DNA of 64,000 nt from NCBI RefSeq assembly GCF_007830635.1, contig NZ_VLLA01000023.1, positions 82,902-146,901 on the forward strand, read 5' to 3'. This stretch comes from Bradyrhizobium huanghuaihaiense. GTDB taxonomy: Bacteria; Pseudomonadota; Alphaproteobacteria; Rhizobiales; Xanthobacteraceae. The position numbers and the translations under genes were made by a program. How positions within the stretch are numbered: position 1 is the stretch's first letter; each line of letters opens with the position of its first letter. Below the pieces are notes generated by a model. The model did not search any database. It saw only the letters and a program-made list of their open reading frames with translations, and was not told where the DNA came from. Positions 1 to 8,470 of this stretch are shown here, piece after piece.

Positions 1-117
1 GCGCTCACCGACATCATCGACACCCAGCGCTCGCTTCGCCTCGAGATCGCGGTGGTGGTGCTGATCGTGATCGAGGTCGTGATCGGCTGCGTCCAGATCC
101 TGTCGGGCACGCATTAG
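1..117 (+). CDS. C-terminal end of an RMD1/DUF155 family membrane protein (partial)
   Basis: The first 38 codons read open to a TAG at 115-117, so this is the tail of a gene that starts left of the window. The visible residues are a short charged stretch (DIIDTQRSLRLE) followed by one hydrophobic helix (IAVVVLIVIEVVIGC) and a short polar end. A helix with an internal Ile-Glu-Val step at the very C terminus is how RMD1/Sif2 (DUF155) proteins usually end; these are poorly understood membrane proteins. The family call rests only on this tail and is tentative. Confidence 0.6.
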   Translation, partial: ALTDIIDTQRSLRLEIAVVVLIVIEVVIGCVQILSGTH

Positions 118-149
118 CAGCAAGCCCGCGAGCGAGCTGCGCGTTACTG

Positions 150-303
150 TGCCCTCTCCCCTTGCGGGAGAGGGCAGCAGCGCTGGTGGACGCGGGCTCA
201 CTTGGGTGAGGGGTATCTCTCCGCATACTCTTTTGCAAACGTGTGCGCGGACAGAACCCCTCATCCGGCGCTTCGCGCCACCTTCTCCCACAAGGGGTCC
301 GGA
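150..303. repeat. Palindromic intergenic repeat ('gagaggg' type)
   Basis: This non-coding element opens with a 10-bp hairpin (gccctctccc at 151-160 against gggagagggc at 166-175). It contains the core 'gggtgagggg' and ends with 'cttctcccacaagggg'. Related copies lie at 30891-31045, 50468-50586 and 63056-63219. Short open frames across it are artefacts of the repeat. It separates the DUF155 gene from the converging ackA. Confidence 0.75.
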
Positions 304-341
304 GCTGCCGACGCATTTCATCATGAACGATGCGCTGGAGC

Positions 342-1526
342 TCACATCGCTCGGAGCACCGCTGCGCAATGCCGCGCGATCATCAGCTCCTCATTCGTCG
401 GAATGACGAGCACTTCAATAGCACTGTCGTCACCGTTGATCCGCTCGCGCGCTGCGGCATTCGCAGCTGCATCGATGTGCACGCCGAGCCACGCCAGGCG
501 CTCGCCGATCGCGCCGCGGATCTCGCCGGCATGCTCGCCGATGCCGCCGGTGAAGACCAGGCACTCCAACCCGCCGAGCGTGGTCGCCATCATCGCGATC
601 GCCTGCGCCGCGCGGAAGATGAAGAGATCGACCGCTTCGCGCGCCGCTGGCTCGCGGCTGGCGAGCAGCGTGCGCATGTCCGCGGAGAGCCCGGAGACGC
701 CGAGCAGGCCGGACTGGTGATAGAGCAGGTGCTGGACCTCCTCGACCGCCATCCCCTCGTGCTGTTGCAGATAGAGCAGCACGCCGGGATCGATGGTGCC
801 GCAGCGCGTGCCCATCACGAGGCCATCGAGCGGCGTCAGTCCCATCGTGGTGTCCACGCTGCGGCCGTCGCGAAGAGCACACAGGCTTGCTCCGTTACCG
901 AGATGCGCGATGACGGTGCGTTTGGCTGCAAGCTCCGGTGCGATCTCGGCAAGACGGCCCGCGACATATTCGAAGGACAGGCCGTGAAAGCCGTAGCGCC
1001 TGATGCCGCGCGCCTCGAAACGCCCGGGAATGGCGAAGCGGCTCGCCGGCGGCTTCAGGTCGTGGTGAAAGCCGGTGTCGAAACCGGCGATCTGTATCAG
1101 CGCGGGCTGGATCGCCGAGATGGCATGGACCGGCGCAAGGCACCGCGGCTGGTGCAGCGGCGCCAGCGGCGTCAACGCCTCCAGCTTCGCGGTGACGTCG
1201 TCCGTCAGGACGAGCGGACCCGAATAATTCGGACCGCCATGAACGATGCGGTGACCGACCGCGCGCAAGCAGCCTTGGCCGAACCGGTCCTCGATGAAGG
1301 CGAGCACCTCGGCGAACAGATGACCGCCGTCGGCACCCGCGCCTGCTCGCTGCTTGTCGAACAGGGTATTGCCTGCGGCGTCTCTCACGACGAGCCGCGG
1401 CTTGTCCTCGTGCTCGTCGAGCAGGCCCTTGCAGAGCAGGACCGGCTCGGCCGCGATATCGAACAGGCCGAACTTGATGCTCGACGAGCCCGAATTGAGG
1501 ACCAGAACCGCCTCGGGCGCCGGCAT
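342..1526 (-). CDS. ackA: Acetate kinase
   Basis: A 394-aa cytoplasmic acetate kinase, interconverting acetyl phosphate + ADP and acetate + ATP. The N terminus has the family signature LNSGSSSIKFGLFD (about residues 10-23). HRIVHGGPNYSG (around 92), HLGNGASLCAL (around 208), GTRCGTIDPG and FTGGIGEHAGEIRG near the C terminus are the conserved ASKHA-fold motifs. Length is normal. The start codon lies 4 nt after the phosphoketolase stop on the same strand, so the two are surely co-transcribed. Acetyl phosphate made by the phosphoketolase would here yield ATP and acetate. Confidence 0.95.
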   Translation of the reverse strand: MPAPEAVLVLNSGSSSIKFGLFDIAAEPVLLCKGLLDEHEDKPRLVVRDAAGNTLFDKQRAGAGADGGHLFAEVLAFIEDRFGQGCLRAVGHRIVHGGPNYSGPLVLTDDVTAKLEALTPLAPLHQPRCLAPVHAISAIQPALIQIAGFDTGFHHDLKPPASRFAIPGRFEARGIRRYGFHGLSFEYVAGRLAEIAPELAAKRTVIAHLGNGASLCALRDGRSVDTTMGLTPLDGLVMGTRCGTIDPGVLLYLQQHEGMAVEEVQHLLYHQSGLLGVSGLSADMRTLLASREPAAREAVDLFIFRAAQAIAMMATTLGGLECLVFTGGIGEHAGEIRGAIGERLAWLGVHIDAAANAAARERINGDDSAIEVLVIPTNEELMIARHCAAVLRAM

Positions 1527-1530
1527 GACG

Positions 1531-3918
1531 TCACCCCGCCTTGGCCGGCCAGACCCACTCGCGGACCTCTGGCATGTCCTCGCCGTGCTCGCGCACGTAA
1601 CGCGAATGCTCGATCAGCCTGTCGCGGAATTGCTGCTTCACCTGCGCGGCCCTGGTCGCCAGATCAGGTACGCGTTCGATGGCCTCGATGGCGAGGTGAT
1701 AGCGGTCGAGCTCGTTGAGCACGACCATGTCGAACGGCGTCGTCGTGGTGCCTTCCTCGGCAAAGCCGCGCACATGCAGGCCGGCATGGTTGGTGCGGTT
1801 ATAGGTGAGACGGTGGATCAGGTAGGGATAGCCGTGGTAGGCGAAGATGACGGGCTTGTCGCGCGTGAACAGGCTGTCGAAGTCGCGGTTGGACAGGCCG
1901 TGCGGATGCTGCTCCCTGGGCTGCAGCGTCATGAGGTCGACGACGTTGACGACGCGGATCTTCAGATCCGGCAGCGCCTTGCGCAGGAGATCGACGGCGG
2001 CGAGCGTCTCCAGCGTCGGCACGTCGCCAGCGCAGGCCATCACCACGTCGGGCTCGGTGTTCGTGTCCTCGTTGCCGGCCCAGGTCCAGATGCCGATGCC
2101 GGCATCACAATGCGTCGCGGCCTCCTGCATCGACAGCCATTGCGGCCCCGGTTGCTTGCCGGCGACGATGACGTTGATGCGGTTGTAGGTGCGCAGGCAG
2201 TGGTCGGCGATCCACAGCAGCGTGTTGGCATCCGGCGGAAAATAGATGCGGACGATGTCGGCCTTCTTGTTGGCGACGAGATCGACGAAGCCGGGATCCT
2301 GATGGCTGAAGCCGTTGTGATCCTGGCGCCACACATGCGAGGTCAAGAGGTAGTTCAGCGAGGCGATCGGACGCCGCCATGGCAGATGCCGCGTCACCTT
2401 CAGCCATTTGGCGTGCTGGTTGAACATGGAATCCACGATGTGGATGAAGGCCTCGTAGCAGGAGAAGAAGCCGTGGCGTCCGGTCAGCAGGTAGCCCTCG
2501 AGCCAGCCCTGGCAGAGATGCTCGCTCAGCACCTCCATCACACGCCCGTTCTGCGCGAGATGCACGTCGTAAGGTTCGGTCGGCTCCATCCAGACGCGTT
2601 CGGTCGCCTCGAAGACCGCATCCAGCCGGTTTGATGCGGTCTCGTCCGGGCCCATGATGCGGAAGTTGCGCTCTTGCGCGTTCAGGCGAATGACGTCGCG
2701 CAGGAATTTGCCGAGCTCGCGCGTCGCTTCTCCAACGACGCCGCCAGGCTGCGACACGTCCACGGCAAAGCTGCGGAAGTCCGGCAGCTTCAGCTCCTTC
2801 TTGAGGAGACCGCCATTGGCATGCGGATTGGCGCCCATGCGCCTGTTACCTTCAGGGGCGAGCGCCTGCAGTTCGGGGACGAGCGCGCCGCTCGCGTCGA
2901 ACAGTTTGTCCGGCTCGTAGCTGCGCATCCAGGCTTCAAGGATCTTCAGATGCGCCGGATTCTCGCGGCAGCTTGCAACGGGCACCTGATGGGCGCGCCA
3001 AAAATCCTCGACCTTCTTGCCGTCGACCTCCTTCGGGCCCGTCCAGCCCTTCGGGCTGCGCAGCACGATCATCGGCCAGCGCGGACGCTCGACCGTCTTG
3101 CGTCCGTCGCGAGCGTGTTGCTGGATCGAGCGGATGCTGGCGAATGCGACGTCGAGCGCGTCCGCCATGGCCTGGTGCATCAGTTTGGGATCGCCACCCT
3201 CGACGAACAGCGGCTCGTGGCCGAGGCCGCGGAACAGATCGCGGATCTCGCTGTCGGGCATCCGTCCAAGCACGGTCGGGTTGGCGATCTTGTAGCCGTT
3301 GAGATGCAGGATCGGCAGCACCGCGCCGTCATGGGCAGGGCTCAGGAACTTGTTGGAGTGCCAGGACGCCGCGAGCGGACCGGTTTCGGCTTCACCGTCC
3401 CCGACGACGCAGGCGACGACCAAATCAGGATTGTCGAACGCCGCGCCATAGGCGTGCACCAGCGCATAGCCGAGCTCGCCGCCCTCGTGGATCGAGCCGG
3501 GGGTCTCAGGGGCGGCGTGGCTCGGAATGCCGCCGGGGAAGGAGAACTGCTTGAACAGCTTGCGCAATCCGTCCGCATTGCGCGCGATATCGGGATAGAT
3601 CTCGCTGTAGCTGCCTTCGAGATAGGTGTTGGCGACCATGCCCGGACCGCCATGGCCGGGGCCGCAGACATAGAGCACGTTGAGATCGAGCGCGCGGATG
3701 ACGCGGTTGAGATGGGCATAGATGAAGTTCAAGCCGGGCGTCGTGCCCCAATGGCCGAGCAGACGCGGCTTGATGTGCTCGGCCCGCAGGGGCTCGCGCA
3801 GCAGCGGGTTTTCGAGCAGGTAGATTTGCCCGACCGAGAGGTAGTTGGCAGCGCGCCAATAGCGATCGAGGAGATCGAGGTCGCCGCTCGCGGCGGCCGT
3901 TTTTTGCTGGATTGTCAT
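1531..3918 (-). CDS. xfp: Xylulose-5-phosphate/fructose-6-phosphate phosphoketolase
   Basis: A 795-aa thiamine-diphosphate enzyme that splits xylulose 5-P (and probably fructose 6-P) with phosphate to acetyl phosphate plus an aldose phosphate. Family motifs are GHWGTTPGLNFIYAHLNR, GPGHGGPGMVANTYLEGSY and the ThDP/Mg motif VVGDGEAETG in the N-terminal half, and SCYEAFIHIVDSMFNQHAKW further on. Size is normal. I chose ATG 3918 because AGGAA sits just upstream of it; an upstream GTG at 3936 is in frame but has no better site. It is the first gene of an xfp-ackA operon, which gives a carbon-conserving route from pentose phosphates to acetate. Confidence 0.95.
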   Translation of the reverse strand: MTIQQKTAAASGDLDLLDRYWRAANYLSVGQIYLLENPLLREPLRAEHIKPRLLGHWGTTPGLNFIYAHLNRVIRALDLNVLYVCGPGHGGPGMVANTYLEGSYSEIYPDIARNADGLRKLFKQFSFPGGIPSHAAPETPGSIHEGGELGYALVHAYGAAFDNPDLVVACVVGDGEAETGPLAASWHSNKFLSPAHDGAVLPILHLNGYKIANPTVLGRMPDSEIRDLFRGLGHEPLFVEGGDPKLMHQAMADALDVAFASIRSIQQHARDGRKTVERPRWPMIVLRSPKGWTGPKEVDGKKVEDFWRAHQVPVASCRENPAHLKILEAWMRSYEPDKLFDASGALVPELQALAPEGNRRMGANPHANGGLLKKELKLPDFRSFAVDVSQPGGVVGEATRELGKFLRDVIRLNAQERNFRIMGPDETASNRLDAVFEATERVWMEPTEPYDVHLAQNGRVMEVLSEHLCQGWLEGYLLTGRHGFFSCYEAFIHIVDSMFNQHAKWLKVTRHLPWRRPIASLNYLLTSHVWRQDHNGFSHQDPGFVDLVANKKADIVRIYFPPDANTLLWIADHCLRTYNRINVIVAGKQPGPQWLSMQEAATHCDAGIGIWTWAGNEDTNTEPDVVMACAGDVPTLETLAAVDLLRKALPDLKIRVVNVVDLMTLQPREQHPHGLSNRDFDSLFTRDKPVIFAYHGYPYLIHRLTYNRTNHAGLHVRGFAEEGTTTTPFDMVVLNELDRYHLAIEAIERVPDLATRAAQVKQQFRDRLIEHSRYVREHGEDMPEVREWVWPAKAG

Positions 3919-4089
3919 GTTCCTGCCGACCTTCACACAGCGATCGTCACCAACCCGGTTCCGGCGCGATCGATCCGTCGGTCATGAAACGGGATGGCCG
4001 CGACGCCGGTGTTGCGAGAGGTCAAAGGCGGGCGCGCGAAGTTTGGGCAGCTCTACTGTGCATGGGTTGTTTTCGGGTTTTTTGTTTGC

Positions 4090-4104
4090 GTTCTTGATTT
4101 GTTC
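4090..4104 (+). promoter_or_regulatory. LexA box (GTTC-N7-GTTC)
   Basis: GTTC at 4090-4093 and GTTC at 4101-4104 are separated by exactly seven bases (ttgattt). This direct repeat is the known alphaproteobacterial LexA operator. It overlaps the putative -35 hexamer of the radical SAM gene, so LexA bound here would block transcription and DNA damage would relieve it. The match is read directly; binding is inferred. Confidence 0.75.
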
Positions 4105-4121
4105 CTTTGGCGTGTTATCTT
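4094..4121 (+). promoter_or_regulatory. Sigma-70-type promoter for a possibly leaderless mRNA
   Basis: TTGATT (4094-4099) and TATCTT (4116-4121) are spaced by 16 bp. A start point about 7 nt after the -10 falls at about 4128, which is the A of the ATG chosen for the next gene. No Shine-Dalgarno sequence precedes that ATG. The spacing predicts a leaderless or nearly leaderless transcript. Confidence 0.5.
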
Positions 4122-4127
4122 GGCTGC

Positions 4128-5291
4128 ATGAGTCCAGCATCTTCTTCTGCTCTCAAGCACCCGCCGGTCACGGCGCCCTCCGAGCCGGCGGGTGCGCCTT
4201 CTGACTTTCCTGAGCTGGCGGTCGCCATCGACCGCCAGCGCAGGCGAGGTCGGGGTGCCCAGTCCAACGCCAGCGGCCGCTATGAGGCCGAGGCGCGCGT
4301 CGCCTTCGACGACGGCTGGCAGAGCCTTGAGGATTTGCCGCCGTTCAAGACGACGGTGGCGGTGGACGCCTCACGCAAGGTGATCACCCGCAACGACTCC
4401 CCCGATATCGGCTTCGACCGCTCCATCAATCCCTATCGCGGCTGCGAGCATGGCTGTGTCTATTGCTTCGCGCGGCCGACCCATGCCTATCTCGGCCTGT
4501 CGCCGGGGCTCGACTTCGAGTCGAAACTGTTCGTGAAGCCCGAGGCGCCGGCGCTGCTGGAAAAGGAGCTCGCCGCCCCCGGCTACGAGCCGCGGATGAT
4601 CGCGATCGGCACCAACACCGATCCCTACCAGCCGATCGAGCGCGAGCGCAAAATCATGCGCGGCATTCTGGAGGTGCTGGAGCGCGCCGGGCATCCCGTC
4701 GGCATCGTCACCAAGTCGGCGCTGGTCGTGCGCGACATCGACATTCTCCAGCGCATGGCCAAGCGCAACCTCGCCAAGGTCGCGATATCCGTGACCTCGC
4801 TCGATCCGAAGCTGGCGCGGACCATGGAGCCGCGCGCCTCGACGCCGCCGAAGCGGCTGGAGGCGCTGAAGCAGCTCTCGGAGGCCGGCATTCCCACCAC
4901 CGTGATGGTTGCGCCTGTCATTCCCGCGCTGAACGATGCCGAGATCGAGCGCATCCTCGATGCCGCCGCCCATGCCGGCGTCAAGGAAGCCTCCTACGTG
5001 CTGCTGCGGCTGCCGCTGGAGGTGCGCGATCTCTTCCGCGAATGGCTGATGGCGAACTACCCGGACCGCTATCGCCACGTCTTCACGCTGATCCGCGACA
5101 TGCGCGGCGGCCGCGACTACGACGCGAAATGGGGCGAGCGGATGAAGGGCACCGGACCGATGGCCTGGACCATCGGCCGCCGCTTCGAGATCGCCTGCGA
5201 CAGGCTCGCCCTCAACAAACGCCGCTCCAAGCTGACCACGGATCACTTCGCGCGGCCGAAGCGGAACGGCGAGCAGCTCAGCCTGTTCTGA
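4128..5291 (+). CDS. PA0069-type radical SAM protein (SplB-related)
   Basis: A 387-aa radical SAM protein. The iron-sulfur motif is in INPYRGCEHGCVYCFARPTH (CxxxCxxC, about residues 100-120), followed by a TIM-barrel region with GTNTDPYQPIERE and VTKSALVVRDIDIL. This is the PA0069 subfamily, related to spore photoproduct lyase and of unproven substrate. A TTG at 4107 is in frame but lies upstream of the -10 element, so ATG 4128 is preferred. The LexA box in front supports a DNA-damage role. The VOC gene follows after about 40 bp. Confidence 0.88.
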   Translation: MSPASSSALKHPPVTAPSEPAGAPSDFPELAVAIDRQRRRGRGAQSNASGRYEAEARVAFDDGWQSLEDLPPFKTTVAVDASRKVITRNDSPDIGFDRSINPYRGCEHGCVYCFARPTHAYLGLSPGLDFESKLFVKPEAPALLEKELAAPGYEPRMIAIGTNTDPYQPIERERKIMRGILEVLERAGHPVGIVTKSALVVRDIDILQRMAKRNLAKVAISVTSLDPKLARTMEPRASTPPKRLEALKQLSEAGIPTTVMVAPVIPALNDAEIERILDAAAHAGVKEASYVLLRLPLEVRDLFREWLMANYPDRYRHVFTLIRDMRGGRDYDAKWGERMKGTGPMAWTIGRRFEIACDRLALNKRRSKLTTDHFARPKRNGEQLSLF

Positions 5292-5330
5292 CCGGACAAG
5301 TTCTAATCGGGAAAGTGGAAGAGGCGTCGC

Positions 5331-5786
5331 ATGAGCAAGGAAGTTCCGGCTCCGATCCCGCGGCTCACCGTCATCACGCTCGGTGTCAGCGACATCCGTG
5401 CCAGTATCGTCTTCTACGACGCGCTCGGCTTTTCGCGCCGGCTGAAGGCGACCGGCGAGGCCGTAGCGTTCTATGACACCGGCGGTCCGGTGCTCGCGCT
5501 GTTTCCCTGGGACCTGCTCGCAGCGGACGCATCCCTGCCAGATGAGCCGAGACCAACGACCTTCCACGGCACCACGCTCGCCTGGAACTGCCGCACGCGC
5601 GATGAGGTCGATGCGGTGCTGGCTTTCGCCGTCGGCAAGGGAGCAAGGCTGCTGAAGGCTGCATGCGAGACCGATTATGGCGGCTATCGCGGCTATTTCG
5701 CCGATCCGGACGGTCATGCCTGGGAGGCCGTGGTGGCGCCCGGCATCGAGGTCGGCGAGGACCGGCGGGTGCATCTGGCGGAGTAG
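5331..5786 (+). CDS. VOC family (glyoxalase/bleomycin-resistance fold) protein
   Basis: A 151-aa single-domain vicinal-oxygen-chelate protein. It opens with PRLTVITLGVSDIRASIVFYDALGF, typical of the first beta-alpha-beta unit, and closes with YFADPDGHAWEAVVAP, the usual last strand with its metal-side residues. Substrate cannot be told from sequence; members include lyases, dioxygenases and resistance proteins. It follows the radical SAM gene on the same strand at 39 bp and may be co-transcribed with it. Confidence 0.85.
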   Translation: MSKEVPAPIPRLTVITLGVSDIRASIVFYDALGFSRRLKATGEAVAFYDTGGPVLALFPWDLLAADASLPDEPRPTTFHGTTLAWNCRTRDEVDAVLAFAVGKGARLLKAACETDYGGYRGYFADPDGHAWEAVVAPGIEVGEDRRVHLAE

Positions 5787-5863
5787 GGCGGCCGACCTGA
5801 ATAACGGGAATTATCCGGGGTTCCCGGTTGCGCCGGCGAGGCCGCTTGCGCACGATCCCGGCC

Positions 5864-6712
5864 ATGATTCGAGACAAGTCCGCCAGGAAGCCGGCCAAGG
5901 GCGTGCCGAAAGAGGATGCTGCGAAGAAGGCCGCGCCTGCCAAGGCCGCCAAGCTTGCCGACGTCAAAGCTCCCACCGGCAAGAAAGGCATCATCGCGAT
6001 TACGCCGCCGAGCTTTCGCCGCGAGCGCGCGCTGATCAAGCGTGGCGTCTGGCCGGTCGCGGGCTGCGACGAGGCCGGCCGCGGACCGCTGGCGGGACCC
6101 GTGGTGGCGGCCGCGGTGATTCTCGACCCCGACCGCATCCCGCGCGGCATCGATGATTCCAAGCGCCTGACCGCCGAGGAGCGCGAAAGACTGTTCGACA
6201 AGATCTGCGCCACTGCGCAGGTCTCGGTGGTCGTCGCCTCACGCGCCCGGATCGACCGCGACAACATCCTGCGCGCCTCGCTGTGGGCGCTGAAGCGTGC
6301 CGTGGTGGCACTGCCCGAGGCGCCCCGCCATGTCTTCGTCGACGGCCGCGACCGCCTCGACACGGCTTGCGACTGCGAGGCCGTGATCGGCGGCGACGGC
6401 ATCGTGCTGTCGATCGCGGCGGCCTCGATCGTCGCCAAGGTGACGCGCGACCGGCTGATGTGCGCGCTGGCGCAGGACTGCCCGGGCTACGGTTTCGAGC
6501 AGCACAAGGGCTACGCCGTCCCCGAGCACCTCGACGCGCTCGACCGCCTCGGCCCCACCGTCCATCACCGCAGCTTCTTCGCCCCTGTCGCCGCCGCCCG
6601 GGCCAAGCACATGCCCTGGACCGTGGAGCCGGTGCGGGATCTGTTCGAGGTCACCGAGGTCGAGGTGCAGGCGGATGCGGGCGTTGAAATTGATGCTTCT
6701 GCCGGCCTCTAG
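5864..6712 (+). CDS. rnhB: Ribonuclease HII
   Basis: A 282-aa RNase HII that cuts RNA in RNA/DNA hybrids and at single ribonucleotides. The core begins at about residue 60 with VAGCDEAGRGPLAGPVVAAA, which holds the DEAGRG catalytic motif; DSKRLT, AAASIVAKVTRDR and HKGYAVPEHLDAL follow. Before the core is a basic Lys/Ala-rich extension of about 60 residues that many RnhB proteins lack. ATG 5864 is chosen over an in-frame TTG at 5828. It sits third in the radical SAM-VOC-rnhB run. Confidence 0.93.
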   Translation: MIRDKSARKPAKGVPKEDAAKKAAPAKAAKLADVKAPTGKKGIIAITPPSFRRERALIKRGVWPVAGCDEAGRGPLAGPVVAAAVILDPDRIPRGIDDSKRLTAEERERLFDKICATAQVSVVVASRARIDRDNILRASLWALKRAVVALPEAPRHVFVDGRDRLDTACDCEAVIGGDGIVLSIAAASIVAKVTRDRLMCALAQDCPGYGFEQHKGYAVPEHLDALDRLGPTVHHRSFFAPVAAARAKHMPWTVEPVRDLFEVTEVEVQADAGVEIDASAGL

Positions 6713-6811
6713 GGCAGACGGTCGTTGCCACAAAGCGTGACGCCCCTTATCAAAGTATACGTGAGCGAATAGGGCCGGCTGGACGGGTTGGCTGCATCTT
6801 TCGGACGTTGC

Positions 6812-8320
6812 ATGCGGTTTACCTCCCTGGTCATCGAGCTCATTCGCGCCCGGCCGCGGCTGATCGTGTGGATCGCCGTGCTGCTGCAAGCCGCGATGTG
6901 GCTGTTCGTGGCCTTGGTGTTTTACCGCAGCCCGCCTGGCTCCCTGGCGACGCTGCTGGCGTTCGGCAGGGAATACCGGGTCGGCACCGATCTCGGCCCG
7001 CCCTTGCCGGTCTGGCTCGCCGACATCGCCTATCGCCTCGCCGGTGGCCACATGTTCGGCGTCTATGTCCTTGCCCAACTCTGTGAGATTGCGACCTTCA
7101 TCGCGCTCTACCATCTCGCCCGCGCCGTGGTCGGCTCGCAGCAGGCGGTGCTCGCCGTGCTCCTGACCATGACGGTGCTGGCCTTCTCCTCGCCCGCGCT
7201 CGATTTCGGCCCGCTCGTGCTGGCCCGCCCGCTCTGGGCGCTGCTGCTGCTGCACTCCTGGCTGATCATCGGCCAGCGCCGCGGCAATGCCTGGTTCGCC
7301 TGGTCGATCGAGGCGGGTCTCCTGCTGCTGACGACGCCTGCGGCGATCTTCCTTCTCGCCCTGCTCGTCATCTTTGCGCTCGCAACCGCCGGCGGCCGCC
7401 GCACGCTGCGCGCGCTCGACCCGCTGTTCGCTCTGATCGTCGTCGCCGTGCTGGCGCTGCCCTATGCGGTCTGGCTGATGCGCGCCGAGACGCTGGTGCT
7501 GCCGGCCCTGCCGCAGCTTGCCGAGCTGAGCACCCGCGCGATCCACGCGGCCTGGCTACTCGGCGGGCTCGTGCTCGGGGCGGCCGCGATCCCGGCGCTG
7601 ACCTTCCTCAACACCCGTCTGTTCGTCGCCAAGGGCGAGGAGGCGCCGATCATCTACCGGCCGCCGGTCGAGCCGCTCGCGCGCAACTTCGTCTATTTCT
7701 TCGCGCTGGCGCCGGCGCTCGGCGCGGTGCTGATCTCAGGCCTCCTCGGCCTCGATTCCGTCGTCGGCGGTGCGGGCGTCGTGCTGGTCATGTCGGGGCT
7801 TGCCGTGGTGGTCGCGGCCGGCGAGCTCATCGCGATGCGCCGTGCGCGAATGCTGCGCATGGTCTGGGCTGCCGCCGTCGTCGCCCCCGCCGCCGGCGTG
7901 GTGCTCGCCGTGCTGTTTCTGCCCTGGACCGGCGCCAATGAGATTACGACCTCGATGCCGGCGCGCGCGATCTCGGATTTCTTCGACGAGAGCTTTGCCC
8001 GCCGTACCAACCATCGCCTGCGCGCGGTTGCCGGCGAAACCCAGCTCGCCAGCCTGATCACGCTGCATTCCGGCCGGCCGCATCTCTTCATCGATGCCGA
8101 CCCGGCGCGTACGCCGTGGATCAATCAGGCCAGATTCGCCGAGACCGGCGGCGTCGTGGTCTGGCGCGCCTCCGACACGGCCGGCACGCCGCCGCCCGAA
8201 ATTCTCAAGCGCTTCCCCGGCATCGTGCCGGAAGTGCCGCGTGCCTTCGAATGGCTCGTGACCGGCCGGCAGCAACTGCTGCGTATCGGTTGGGCCATCG
8301 TGCGGCCGAAGGGGACGTGA
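6812..8320 (+). CDS. Polytopic membrane protein, GT39/ArnT-like glycosyltransferase fold
   Basis: About 502 aa with some ten or more hydrophobic helices (for example LIVWIAVLLQAAMWLFVALV at the N terminus) and a soluble C-terminal tail of about 120 residues. The first external loop has GTDLGPPLPVWLADIAYRLAG, resembling the acidic loop of lipid-sugar-dependent GT39/ArnT/PMT glycosyltransferases. Those use polyprenyl-phosphate sugars at the outer face of the inner membrane. No acceptor can be named. ATG 6812 fits the first helix better than the upstream in-frame start at 6788. Confidence 0.65.
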   Translation: MRFTSLVIELIRARPRLIVWIAVLLQAAMWLFVALVFYRSPPGSLATLLAFGREYRVGTDLGPPLPVWLADIAYRLAGGHMFGVYVLAQLCEIATFIALYHLARAVVGSQQAVLAVLLTMTVLAFSSPALDFGPLVLARPLWALLLLHSWLIIGQRRGNAWFAWSIEAGLLLLTTPAAIFLLALLVIFALATAGGRRTLRALDPLFALIVVAVLALPYAVWLMRAETLVLPALPQLAELSTRAIHAAWLLGGLVLGAAAIPALTFLNTRLFVAKGEEAPIIYRPPVEPLARNFVYFFALAPALGAVLISGLLGLDSVVGGAGVVLVMSGLAVVVAAGELIAMRRARMLRMVWAAAVVAPAAGVVLAVLFLPWTGANEITTSMPARAISDFFDESFARRTNHRLRAVAGETQLASLITLHSGRPHLFIDADPARTPWINQARFAETGGVVVWRASDTAGTPPPEILKRFPGIVPEVPRAFEWLVTGRQQLLRIGWAIVRPKGT

Positions 8321-8322
8321 GG

Positions 8323-8466
8323 CTCTCGTGCCCCGGACGCTGCGCAGCGCCTCTTCGGCGGTGCGCTGCAGAGCCGGGGCCTATCTCGCCGCATCGTCCT
8401 GTGTTGCTTTCTGGGTCCCGGCTCTGCGGAGCGTCACTGCGTGCCGCACCGCGTCCGGGACACGAG
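8323..8466. repeat. Intergenic repeat ('cccggacgctgcgcagcg' type)
   Basis: Starts ctctcgtgccccggacgctg and ends gcgtccgggacacgag, so the ends are inverted repeats of each other. A clear second copy lies at 24927-25050. A third element at 33569-33704 shares the same tail logic (gtcccgg ... tccgggacgacgg). It fills the convergent gap between the membrane protein and the uracil-DNA glycosylase. Confidence 0.8.
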
Positions 8467-8470
8467 ATCA

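Noticed and set aside
4371..5774. 467-codon minus-strand frame across the radical SAM and VOC genes
   Set aside because: Antisense to two recognisable proteins; no motif and a His/Arg/Gly-rich composition.
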